Shown here: piece by piece, positions 8,166 to 15,346 of the stretch
Numbering within the stretch: position 1 is the stretch's first letter
How the letters are laid out: each line of letters opens with the position of its first letter
Assembly (NCBI GenBank): GCA_022450395.1
Contig: JAKUQE010000026.1
Span: 1-42,470 of the forward strand
DNA from: Dehalococcoidia bacterium
Lineage (GTDB): Bacteria; Chloroflexota; Dehalococcoidia; Lucifugimonadales; UBA3495
DNA: 42,470 nucleotides
Direction: 5' to 3'
Program-made: the position numbers and the translations under genes
The notes under the pieces: model-generated
The model's database searches: none
Told to the model about the DNA's origin: nothing
The model's input: the letters and a program-made list of their open reading frames with translations, nothing else

Positions 8166-8416
8166 AGTGGCATCCTCAAGCGGCGGTCGAAGAAAAACGT
8201 AATAACTCGGTTGGGTGTAGCGCGGGGATTGACTATCACACGAAAGGTACGAGGGCCGAATTCATGGTACTCCTTAATGTAGTGGACGTTGTTGTCTGCC
8301 CCAATCTCAGTATGATCAGGAGATTCCAGGGCGAGCATCACCCACTCCCGAGGGATGTTCCTCTCTTCGAGCATTTTTATCGCATGATTAGAGAATTCGA
8401 AATCGGACGACAGCAA
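8162..8416 (-). CDS. DUF4258 small protein, pair B (toxin-like)
   Basis: An 84-residue protein with FSNHAIKMLEERNIPREWV, the HA..ml.eR.I signature of DUF4258 proteins, followed by FRVIVNP and VITFFFDRRLR. The probable start is TTG. Directly upstream in the same frame is TAA, preceded by an ATG-initiated stretch of 11 codons (8452-8420) with AAAGG before it. Either TTG is the real start and the 11-codon ORF a coupled leader, or the gene once began at 8452 and has lost its N-terminus to a stop. It is followed by its DUF2283 partner with a 4-base overlap. Confidence 0.75.
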   Translation of the reverse strand: MLSSDFEFSNHAIKMLEERNIPREWVMLALESPDHTEIGADNNVHYIKEYHEFGPRTFRVIVNPRATPNRVITFFFDRRLRMPL

Positions 8417-8545
8417 TTACGCAGCCGGGTCGCTGTTATTTTCTTCGATCATAGCTAGAACCTTTCTGGAAGTAGCGACATAATCGACTAGCGAACTCGG
8501 AGCCATCCTCTCAAGTTTATCACGGCCCGAGTCATGCTAACCCGC

Positions 8546-9124
8546 CTATCCATGCCTCTCCACCCGGTCCAAAAAGTTTTGCAGTAGCGCCTTGCCGTCG
8601 GGGGTCATGATGGATTCGGGGTGGAACTGGACCCCTTCCACCGGGTATTCCTTGTGGCGCAGACCCATGATTAACCCCCTATCTGTCCAGGCGGTGACCT
8701 CCAAACAGTCTGGCAGAGAATCTTGGTAAACCACCAGCGAGTGGTAGCGGATGGCTTCAAAGGGCTGGGGCAGTCCTGCCAAGACTCCCTGGCCGTTGTG
8801 GTGGACCATGGACGTCTTGCCGTGGCGAATCTCGTCGGCCCGATCTACTTTTGCTCCATAAACGTGGCCGACGCATTGGTGGCCCAAGCAGACTCCCAAA
8901 ACGGGCAGCTTAGGTCCGAAATGACGGATCACGTCGTTGGAGATGCCGGCCTCTAAGGGAGTCGACGGTCCCGGAGAGATGATTATTCCCTGGGGGGACA
9001 TGGCTTCAATGTCTTCCAGAGTCGTTTTGTCGTTGCGCACCGTCACCACGTCGGCGCCCAGTTCGGACAGGTATTGGTACAGGTTATAGGTAAAACTGTC
9101 GTAATTGTCGATCATCAACAGCAT
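8546..9124 (-). CDS. trpG: Anthranilate synthase component II (glutamine amidotransferase)
   Basis: TrpG supplies ammonia from glutamine to TrpE. The protein is 192 residues, a class I amidotransferase. It has YDSFTYNL at the start and the nucleophile Cys in GVCLGHQ (about residue 79). The catalytic His and Glu are in VQFHPESI (about residue 169). The ATG overlaps the stop of the VOC gene by one base (TGATG), so translation is coupled. A PabA role in folate synthesis is possible for dual-use enzymes, but the location argues for tryptophan. Confidence 0.96.
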   Translation of the reverse strand: MLLMIDNYDSFTYNLYQYLSELGADVVTVRNDKTTLEDIEAMSPQGIIISPGPSTPLEAGISNDVIRHFGPKLPVLGVCLGHQCVGHVYGAKVDRADEIRHGKTSMVHHNGQGVLAGLPQPFEAIRYHSLVVYQDSLPDCLEVTAWTDRGLIMGLRHKEYPVEGVQFHPESIMTPDGKALLQNFLDRVERHG

Positions 9125-9564
9125 CAGAAAATCTCCACGAACTCCAACCAGTTACCGTCGGGGTCTTGGGCGTAGCAGGCCTTCATCGACACGTTACCAT
9201 TACCGTCGTACTGAGCCGCCGGAGGGTTGTTGTATCTCAGGCCCTTCTGGGACGTTTCGGTGTAGAACCGGTCCAGGTCGTCGACGAAAAAAGCCAAGTG
9301 GGCGGCCCCCAGGTCGTTCCGCTCTACCCCTCCCGGGCCGCTGGCCGGCGAAAAGTATTGGACCAACTCCAGTTTGTGGCCTTCTCCTTTATCCAAAAAC
9401 GCGCGGTCGATATGCGCTCCGGGAAAGGCCAAGACCTGCTCGACGAACTCACCTTGACGTTCGATTCGATCACCCATCTGCATGCCCAGCACTTCGGCAT
9501 AGAACCGGGCGGATGTTTCCAGGTCTTTGACCACGAATCCTGTGTGGTAGAAGGATTTCAACAT
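9124..9564 (-). CDS. VOC (glyoxalase/dioxygenase fold) protein inside the trp operon
   Basis: A 146-residue single-domain vicinal-oxygen-chelate protein. Two beta-alpha-beta-beta-beta modules begin with FYHTGFVVKDLETSARFY and AAHLAFFVDDLDRFY. Candidate metal ligands are the His in YHTGF, the Glu in KLELVQ, the His in AHLAF and the Glu in LEFVEI, so a metal site looks intact. It resembles lactoylglutathione lyase or type I dioxygenase-like proteins; the substrate is unknown. It sits between trpE (30-base gap) and trpG (1-base overlap) and has a perfect 12-base Shine-Dalgarno sequence. No known tryptophan step needs it. Confidence 0.85.
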   Translation of the reverse strand: MLKSFYHTGFVVKDLETSARFYAEVLGMQMGDRIERQGEFVEQVLAFPGAHIDRAFLDKGEGHKLELVQYFSPASGPGGVERNDLGAAHLAFFVDDLDRFYTETSQKGLRYNNPPAAQYDGNGNVSMKACYAQDPDGNWLEFVEIF

Positions 9565-9565
9565 C

Positions 9566-9577
9566 GGATCACCTCCT
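9566..9577 (-). promoter_or_regulatory. Full-length Shine-Dalgarno (AGGAGGTGATCC) for the VOC gene
   Basis: The minus strand reads AGGAGGTGATCC one base before the VOC ATG, complementary to the last 12 bases typical of bacterial 16S rRNA. The AGGAGG core lies eight bases from the start. This is far stronger than the other ribosome sites in the operon and suggests high translation of the VOC protein and, by coupling, of trpG. Confidence 0.8.
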
Positions 9578-9594
9578 GATGAATGGTGTTTGGG

Positions 9595-11046
9595 TTAGTC
9601 CCGGCCCTCGGCCAGGTCGATGGCTCTCTGCAATGCCCCCGCCTTATGCTGGGTCTCCAGGTACTCGTCTTCGGGGACGCTGTCGGCCACGATACCGCCG
9701 CCGGCCTGGATGTACATCACCCCGTCCTTGTAGATGCCGGTGCGCAGTATCAGGGCGGTGTCCATGTTCCCGGAAAAGCTGAAGTAGCCCACGGCGCCGC
9801 CGTAGGGACCGCGCCTCTCTCCCTCCACCTCGGCGATGATCTCCATGGCCCGGATCTTGGGAGCGCCGGAAACCGTCCCTGCCGGGAAGCAAGAACGAAG
9901 GGCGTCGTATACGCTGAGTTCAGGTTTCAGCTTGCCCTCCACGTGGGACACCAGGTGCATCACGTGAGAGAACCGTTCCACGTCCATCAGTTGGGTGACG
10001 TTAACCGTTCCGGTGACGCAGACCCGGCCGATGTCGTTTCGGCCCAGGTCCACCAGCATGATGTGCTCGGCCCGCTGTTTTTCGCTGTTCTTCAGTTCAG
10101 CCTCAAGAGCGTTGTCCTCCTCTGGGGTTTTGCCCCTGGGGCGGGTTCCAGCTATCGGATGCGTTGCGGCGATACCATCCTGAACTTGTACCACTGTTTC
10201 GATGGCCGCGCCGACGATCTGGAATCCGTCCAGGTCAAGGTAGTACATGTAAGGCGATGGGTTGATGCTGCGCAGGGACCGGTACACTTGGAAGGGGTGA
10301 GCCTCGGTCTTCCGGGAGAACCGCTGGGAGTTAACTACTTGGATAACGTCTCCGGCATAGATGTACTCAATACATTTTTCCACTACATTGTTGTACTCGT
10401 CTTTGGTGAAGTTGGACGTTGCTTCCACCGGTGTTGATACGGTGGCTGGACCTTGTAGCTCAGGCGGCAGGTCCAAAGGTTGGCCTAACCTCTTTACCAA
10501 GTCGTCGATCTTTCGAGTCGCCTCGGCGTAAGCTTTGTCTATGTCTCCGTCGAGATGGACGTGGCTCACCACTTTGATGTCGTGTCGTATGTGGTCGAAG
10601 ATAACCAGTGTGTCGACAAAGGTGAACACCGACTCGGGCAGGCCCTGCGGGTCCGCGGGCATGAGGGGCACGCGGGGTTCGAAATAGCTGATGGTGTCGT
10701 AAGCCAGGTAGCCCACCGCTCCGCCATGAAATCGGGGGAGACCGTCCACCGGGACTATCCGGTACTTATCCATCTCAGCTTGCACCAACGTCAGCGGGTC
10801 AACTTGGCCATCGGGCTGCCCCGGCCCAGTCTTTACCACGTGGTAGGGGTCGGTACCGATAAAACTGTATCGGCCCAGCCGTTCGCCACCGGATACACTT
10901 TCCAGCAGGAAGGAGTAAGGCCCCCGAGCCACCTTCAAGTAGGCCGAAACCGGTGTTTCTAGGTCGGCGTTGATGGACCGGTACACAGGTACTAAATTGC
11001 CCCGACTGGCCAGGGACTTGACCTCTTCCAGCGATGGTTGGTACAT
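9595..11046 (-). CDS. trpE: Anthranilate synthase component I
   Basis: TrpE makes anthranilate from chorismate and ammonia. The protein is 483 residues. The N-terminal part has LLESVSGGERLGRYSFIG, in which LLES is the classical tryptophan feedback-binding motif, so allosteric inhibition is likely. The catalytic domain has HPIAGTRPRG, ELKNSEKQRAEHIMLVDLGRND, GTVSGAPKIRAMEII and IQAGGGIVADS. ATG is preceded by AGGTG. It follows the methyltransferase gene by 36 bases on the same transcript. Confidence 0.97.
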   Translation of the reverse strand: MYQPSLEEVKSLASRGNLVPVYRSINADLETPVSAYLKVARGPYSFLLESVSGGERLGRYSFIGTDPYHVVKTGPGQPDGQVDPLTLVQAEMDKYRIVPVDGLPRFHGGAVGYLAYDTISYFEPRVPLMPADPQGLPESVFTFVDTLVIFDHIRHDIKVVSHVHLDGDIDKAYAEATRKIDDLVKRLGQPLDLPPELQGPATVSTPVEATSNFTKDEYNNVVEKCIEYIYAGDVIQVVNSQRFSRKTEAHPFQVYRSLRSINPSPYMYYLDLDGFQIVGAAIETVVQVQDGIAATHPIAGTRPRGKTPEEDNALEAELKNSEKQRAEHIMLVDLGRNDIGRVCVTGTVNVTQLMDVERFSHVMHLVSHVEGKLKPELSVYDALRSCFPAGTVSGAPKIRAMEIIAEVEGERRGPYGGAVGYFSFSGNMDTALILRTGIYKDGVMYIQAGGGIVADSVPEDEYLETQHKAGALQRAIDLAEGRD

Positions 11047-11082
11047 GGGTCTGCACCTACTTCCTTCTATCTAAGTGCGTCT

Positions 11083-11853
11083 CTAATCCGATGTCTCTAT
11101 GCCGCGCCGCGTGGAGAAAAACAACACGCCTTGCTTTACTTGGTTCGGGTCCAGACCGCGACGGCGGACTTCTTCCGCCAGCCCGGTAAAGAACTTGAAA
11201 CGGGTTTCCCCCCCGGCGGCGGCGGAGGCCGCGGTGCTGGCGGCTACCCGGAACTCTTGCTGAGTGAAACCGGGGATATTTGTCAGCAAAGCCTCCAATT
11301 CCTCGGGCCACCAGAACTCCATGGCGCCATTGTCCCTGGCCAACTTCTGGAACGCTTGGGAAGCCGGACTGCGGTCCGCCATGCAGGGTATTATCGCCCG
11401 GAAATATCCGCCGGGTTTCAGTACTTTCCGTACCTGCTCCAAGAGGGGTTGTATGGCGAAGCGGGGCAGCTCCTGCAACAGGTTCAGGCTGGTGGCTAGG
11501 TGGAAGCTGCCGTCTTGAAAAGGAAGCCCGTCCAGAGAGTTGCCCTGTACAAGGGACGCCACGCTATCGGCCCGGACCCGCGCCAGAGACAACATCTCCG
11601 GGGACAGGTCCAATCCCGCCAACACGCCAACGCCGCCGATCTGCCGATGGGCTTCCAGCAGCAGCTCGCCACTGCCGCATCCCAGGTCCAACAAACGCTG
11701 GCCGGGACTTAGGGGCTCCAAGGCCCACTGGATGCGCCGAACCAACGATTCAGCGGAGACGAACCGTTGCCGGTCCTCGTCGTAGGAACGGCTATATTCC
11801 CGGTAGATCGCCTGTTTCAGCTCCACGTATTCGGCGCTGTTTATGGTGCTCAT
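11083..11853 (-). CDS. Class I SAM-dependent methyltransferase, first cistron of the trp operon
   Basis: A 256-residue methyltransferase starting MSTINSAEYVELK. The SAM-binding motif I is LLDLGCGSGELLLEA (about residue 54), with LAGLDLSPEMLSLAR as motif II and VRKVLKPGGYFRA later. This is the Methyltransf_11/25 type (UbiE-like). An open frame continues upstream into the T-box leader, but has no similarity and would overlap the terminator stem, so the start at 11853 is preferred. It is the first gene behind the Trp T-box, 36 bases ahead of trpE. The substrate is unknown. Confidence 0.85.
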   Translation of the reverse strand: MSTINSAEYVELKQAIYREYSRSYDEDRQRFVSAESLVRRIQWALEPLSPGQRLLDLGCGSGELLLEAHRQIGGVGVLAGLDLSPEMLSLARVRADSVASLVQGNSLDGLPFQDGSFHLATSLNLLQELPRFAIQPLLEQVRKVLKPGGYFRAIIPCMADRSPASQAFQKLARDNGAMEFWWPEELEALLTNIPGFTQQEFRVAASTAASAAAGGETRFKFFTGLAEEVRRRGLDPNQVKQGVLFFSTRRGIETSD

Positions 11854-11882
11854 GATTCCCCGGACTCTCAATTTTGGGCAAT

Positions 11883-11908
11883 AAAAAACCCATCCCCAAG
11901 GGACGGGT
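11883..11908 (-). terminator. Rho-independent terminator of the T-box leader
   Basis: Minus strand ACCCGTCCC (11908-11900), loop TTG, GGGATGGGT (11896-11888) with one G-T wobble, then five T residues. It directly follows the T-box antiterminator sequence and is the attenuation structure formed when tRNA-Trp is charged. Confidence 0.9.
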
Positions 11909-12219
11909 CTGAACCGCGGTACCACCCTATTCGCCAACCTTGCTCCCGGAAAGTAGACGGAGCGTGGCCAACTTCTCAACCGGCGGGGGAGCCCTGGTCT
12001 ACGTAGCTCCCGTGCCGCGGACCTCTAACGGTGTCCAACCGTCCCGGCCTAGCGACGGCCCGCCGGAATCATCGATCCCGTAGCGCCGCTGATCGGCCTG
12101 CAGCTCCGGGGTCCATTCGTGCTTCCGCGCCTGGCGCCGGCTCTCACCTAACCCGGCTCTCTGGGCCTCGCTTGAAGCCTACTAGTCCCCTTCTCAGCCT
12201 TTTTATATTCGATTGTTAC
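11883..12219 (-). ncRNA. Tryptophan-specific T-box riboswitch leader
   Basis: The minus strand holds the T-box core AGGGTGGTACCGCGG (11928-11914), followed by a terminator. Upstream is the stem I region with AGAGAG (12162-12157) and GGTGAGAGCCGG. The specifier loop reads GAATGGACC, with TGG (Trp) at 12115-12113. Uncharged tRNA-Trp would stabilise the antiterminator and allow transcription of the methyltransferase and trp genes. The acceptor-pairing bases are TGGT. This pairs perfectly with an A discriminator and by wobble with the G discriminator usual for bacterial tRNA-Trp. No protein-coding gene lies in 11854-12251. Confidence 0.93.
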
Positions 12220-12225
12220 GAATCG

Positions 12226-12255
12226 AGTATAGGTCGCTGGCGCTTGTGGTGTCAA
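12226..12255 (-). promoter_or_regulatory. Sigma-70 promoter of the trp operon
   Basis: Minus strand TTGACA (12255-12250), an 18-base spacer, then TATACT (12231-12226). The -35 box covers the last codon of the upstream cupin gene. Transcription would begin near 12219, giving a leader that contains the entire T-box. A 6-bp inverted repeat, TCGATT/AATCGA (12209-12226), overlaps the presumed start site and may be an operator. Confidence 0.8.
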
Positions 12256-12731
12256 GCGGCGGGATATTTTGGCAACGAGGTTGCTGGCCCCTTAAACCGT
12301 CCCCTCCCCAACCCGCCGCGCTCCGCCGGTTGGGCTTCGTCTGGACCTGGCCAGGGTGGGGAGGTGTAGCAGAGGAAGCGCAGCGGGGCGGCGTCTTCGG
12401 CGCTGAACTGGAACCGCCAGCCGGTGGGTATGGTTAGGGCGTCGCCTGGGCCTACCCGGACCGGCTTGATGGCGGCTGATTCACCGCTCGGAGGACATCG
12501 CCACACTTGGCCTAGGCCTTCCAAAACGTACCAGATCTCCTCCACCGTTTGGTGCCAAACCGGGCGGGAGACCTGTCCTGCGGGCAAAGTCACTTCGCAC
12601 AGGCTGGCCTTGGTGGCTGCGTGGCGGGCATCGACCAGGAGCCGTATCTCGGAGCCGTCGGGAGCGGTGGCGTCGGGGTGGTGAGACCGTTGGGACAGCG
12701 GCGGGGCGGTTGGTGATGCGGGTTGGGTCAT
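12252..12731 (-). CDS. Cupin-domain protein
   Basis: A 159-residue single cupin. Residues 60-110 show WHQTVEEIWYVLEGLGQVW followed by VGPGDALTIPTGWRFQF, the two cupin motifs, though the first motif has only one clear His and an adjacent Glu pair. Such proteins bind metals or small sugars/acids; no substrate can be assigned. It starts 9 bases after the DASS transporter gene on the same strand with a GGAGC ribosome site, so the two are probably co-expressed. The C-terminal tail, rich in Pro and Gly, seems unstructured. Its end overlaps the -35 box of the trp promoter. Confidence 0.8.
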   Translation of the reverse strand: MTQPASPTAPPLSQRSHHPDATAPDGSEIRLLVDARHAATKASLCEVTLPAGQVSRPVWHQTVEEIWYVLEGLGQVWRCPPSGESAAIKPVRVGPGDALTIPTGWRFQFSAEDAAPLRFLCYTSPPWPGPDEAQPAERGGLGRGRFKGPATSLPKYPAA

Positions 12732-12740
12732 GTTTTGCTC

Positions 12741-14153
12741 CTAGGGAACCAGTCCTTCTCCCGCCAGATTCCAGTAGGGGAGGATAAGGAAGACCACCGC
12801 GATGGCTATCGCCGTCATGATCAGGCCGAACCGGAAGACCTCTTGGGACTTGATATCAGCCCGCTGGAAAATGAAAACGCTGGCGGTGCTGCCCGCCGGA
12901 TAAAAGACCACGGCGTCGCCGACTACCACGACCGTCAGGCCGCAGACCAGGGGGTTCAGGCCCAGGGATTGGCCGGTGGACATGGCAACCGGTATCAGGA
13001 ATGCCAGATAACCGGATATGTTGGGCATCATCAATCGCACGAAGGCCGATGCTCCGGCCAAGGCAAGAAGCAACAAGTAAGGCGAGCCTCTTAAGCCTCC
13101 CACGCTCCCGACCAAGGTATCGGCGAACCAGGCGGCGGCCCCGCTGGCCACCAGAGCTTGGGCCAGCGACAGGGAAGTCGCGATGACGAAAAAATTGCTC
13201 CAGCCCAGGTTCTGCTCGAAGTCTCGCCAGGACAGCAGACCGATACCGGGAAGCAGGATGATTCCCATGGCGATCAATGCGGGCACCGCCGGCGGCAGAC
13301 CGTGGGCGAAGTCGGTGAACCACAAGAGAGCGGTACCCAAGGCTATCGCCGCCGCTTTTTTCTCGGCCAGGCTCATCGGCCCCGTTTGCAGCAGGTTTCC
13401 CACAGGAGCAGGCTTCAGATCGAAGCCCGACCGGTAGAAGAAGAACAGGGCGATCCCGCCAAAGAACAATATGGTGTAGAAGGGCATGGCCATCAATACG
13501 AACCACCGGGTCCAGGAAAAGTCGCCCAGCAGGGACGAAGCCACCACCGGGGTGATTCCGCCTGCCAGTAAGGCCGTGGAGCCCAACCGGTTCAGGGAGC
13601 CCATGGCCATCATCACCGATTTGCTCAAAGGCGATTCCCGGGGGATCTGCCAGTGGGCCATCACCTGCTCGTAGACGTGGACCATGATTACGCCCCTGGT
13701 GCTGGCCGAGGGCAGAGCGAAGGTCAACGCGGCGAAGGACACCAACATCTGCACGTACAGCAAGCGGGGGCTGCCGCCGGCCAACTGGATGAGGTAAACC
13801 GCCATCCGCTCGGCCAGGCCCGATCGTTGGACCGCCAATCCCAGGGTGAGTATCCCCACTAGAAAGTAGGTAACCGGCTGTCCGAAGCCGTAAAGGGCCT
13901 CTTCAACGCCGGGGACGCCTTTTACCAAGACCAGGAGTACTATGCCGACTATGCCAGTCACGGCGATGGGCACGGTTTCGGTGGCCCAAAGGACCACCGC
14001 CAGGGCCATCACCGCCAAGGCCCGCTGACCCTGGGGCGTCAGACCGTCGGGCGTGGGAGCCAGAAGAACGGCCCCGAACACCGCGATAGGTGGGATTACC
14101 TTTAGGGCTAATTTGGCCGGAGTGAAGGTGATGGCGTCTTGGGTTTGGGTCAA
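12741..14153 (-). CDS. DASS family sodium-coupled dicarboxylate/sulfate transporter
   Basis: A hydrophobic 470-residue membrane protein with about 11-12 predicted transmembrane segments. It has the family's typical ALAVMALAVVLWATETVPIAVTG near residue 45, a central basic soluble loop around KKAAAIALG, and a C-terminal NPLVCGLTVVVVGDAVVFYP. The divalent anion:Na+ symporter (SLC13/CitT) family imports succinate, malate, citrate or sulfate; the substrate is not determinable here. The start appears to be TTG, with only a weak ribosome site. It is followed by a cupin gene, and a strong terminator hairpin lies just upstream. Confidence 0.85.
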   Translation of the reverse strand: MTQTQDAITFTPAKLALKVIPPIAVFGAVLLAPTPDGLTPQGQRALAVMALAVVLWATETVPIAVTGIVGIVLLVLVKGVPGVEEALYGFGQPVTYFLVGILTLGLAVQRSGLAERMAVYLIQLAGGSPRLLYVQMLVSFAALTFALPSASTRGVIMVHVYEQVMAHWQIPRESPLSKSVMMAMGSLNRLGSTALLAGGITPVVASSLLGDFSWTRWFVLMAMPFYTILFFGGIALFFFYRSGFDLKPAPVGNLLQTGPMSLAEKKAAAIALGTALLWFTDFAHGLPPAVPALIAMGIILLPGIGLLSWRDFEQNLGWSNFFVIATSLSLAQALVASGAAAWFADTLVGSVGGLRGSPYLLLLALAGASAFVRLMMPNISGYLAFLIPVAMSTGQSLGLNPLVCGLTVVVVGDAVVFYPAGSTASVFIFQRADIKSQEVFRFGLIMTAIAIAVVFLILPYWNLAGEGLVP

Positions 14154-14180
14154 GGATGACCAGCCTTTTGATTGGGCTCA

Positions 14181-14216
14181 AACAAGACCCCCACCTCGAT
14201 TACATCGGGGCGGGGG
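14181..14216 (-). terminator. Terminator hairpin after the enoyl-CoA hydratase gene
   Basis: On the + strand CCCCC at 14188-14192 through CGAT at 14197-14200 pairs with ATCGGGG to GGGGG at 14204-14216 (one A/C mismatch, one wobble), loop TAC. On the minus strand the stem is followed by TCTTGTT, so it should end the enoyl-CoA hydratase transcript ahead of the transporter gene. Confidence 0.6.
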
Positions 14217-14306
14217 CCGGATTGTCGAGCTATGGGATGTTAATCGTATCGGCTTACGATCGTTGGGTCCGATCGTGGGATTTGATCGTCGGGGTTCTTG
14301 GACGTT

Positions 14307-15080
14307 TTATGAGGCTAAGGGTTTACGTCCCTTCCGTTCCAGGAAGTCTTTGAAGCCTTCTTCCACCGACAGGCCCGCGAACCGCCCCTTGCGTCCACTG
14401 ACCTCGTTGCGGAACTGCTCCTCCAGGGGTAGCCCGGTGTGCTCCAGCAACATCTGTTTGATGTTGGCCACGCCTTCGCTGCGGTTCTTGGCGATCCCGG
14501 CGGCAACTTCCACCGACTTGTCGATCAACTGCTCCGAAGGTACCAGGTGATTTATCAGGCCGATGTGGTATGCCTCGTCGGCGAACACCTCGCGCCCGCT
14601 ATAGAGCAACTCCTTGACTCTGGGCCAACCGACCATCGTGGGCAGGCTCCAGGTAGCGTTCATCTGGCCGTAGTTCACCGCCAGGAATCGGAAACTGGAT
14701 TTTTCGCAGCCGATCAGAAAGTCCAAAGAGGTCGCCATAACGGTGCCGCCGCCGTAGCAGAGGCCGTTGATCGCCCCAATCACCGGCTTGGTGCAGGTTG
14801 CCAGGTGCCAGGTATAGCCGGTTCGGAGGGCGGTGAACTTCTCTCGGTCTTCGTCAGCAAGCTCCCTGTTTTCGTGGATATCGGCCCCGGCGGAGAAAGC
14901 GCGGTCGCCGGCGCCGGTGAGGATGATGGCGCCCACGCCGTCGTCCTGCTCCATCTGGGTTATCGCTTCGTCCAATTCGGTGACTAGATTGAGGTTCAGC
15001 GCGTTGAGGACCTCTGGGCGGCTCAACGTAATGATGGCTACCCGGTCCTGTTGGTCGATGGCAATGGACTCGTAACTCAT
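14307..15080 (-). CDS. Enoyl-CoA hydratase/isomerase family protein
   Basis: A crotonase-fold enzyme of 257 residues. The CoA oxyanion-hole motifs are FSAGADIHE (about residue 62) and INGLCYGGGTVMA (about residue 104). LSRPEVLNALN is the conserved N-terminal segment. It would hydrate or isomerise an acyl-CoA, possibly in aromatic or fatty acid degradation. The usual catalytic Glu around residue 115-135 is not obvious: the region reads LDFLIGCEKSSFRFLAVNYGQ. Exact chemistry is therefore open. It is a monocistronic gene facing away from the zinc-ribbon/HTH gene. Confidence 0.85.
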   Translation of the reverse strand: MSYESIAIDQQDRVAIITLSRPEVLNALNLNLVTELDEAITQMEQDDGVGAIILTGAGDRAFSAGADIHENRELADEDREKFTALRTGYTWHLATCTKPVIGAINGLCYGGGTVMATSLDFLIGCEKSSFRFLAVNYGQMNATWSLPTMVGWPRVKELLYSGREVFADEAYHIGLINHLVPSEQLIDKSVEVAAGIAKNRSEGVANIKQMLLEHTGLPLEEQFRNEVSGRKGRFAGLSVEEGFKDFLERKGRKPLAS

Positions 15081-15346
15081 ATGACCCCTACTCCTCTTAC
15101 TCTAGCGGTTTTTGGACCCCGTCCACCGCCCTACGGCATCGCCAGTAATCATAAATCACCGGCAGGTTCAACGCAAATTGAAGGGCGCGGTATCTGGCTT
15201 GCGGGTTGGGAGCGATCTATCACGAACACTGGGGCCGATTCCCTTCTCAATGTTGATCAAGACGATGGGTGAAAGAACTGTGCTACACGTCACACCGGAG
15301 GTGAGTCATCGGTCATGGTTCAAAATTGGCCACAAGGTTTAACTAG

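Noticed and set aside
11854-11979. Upstream extension of the methyltransferase reading frame to a start at 11979.
   Set aside because: The extension runs through the T-box antiterminator and terminator stem and encodes a basic, unconserved stretch. The ATG at 11853 begins the family similarity.
12031-12369. An open frame on the + strand through the T-box leader.
   Set aside because: It is the reverse of a structured leader and promoter, has a basic and low-complexity translation, and has no ribosome site.
15083-15342. A coding gene on the + strand between enoyl-CoA hydratase and the zinc-ribbon gene.
   Set aside because: The open frames there are short, overlap each other and lack ribosome sites and similarity. 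I see only a probable divergent promoter region.
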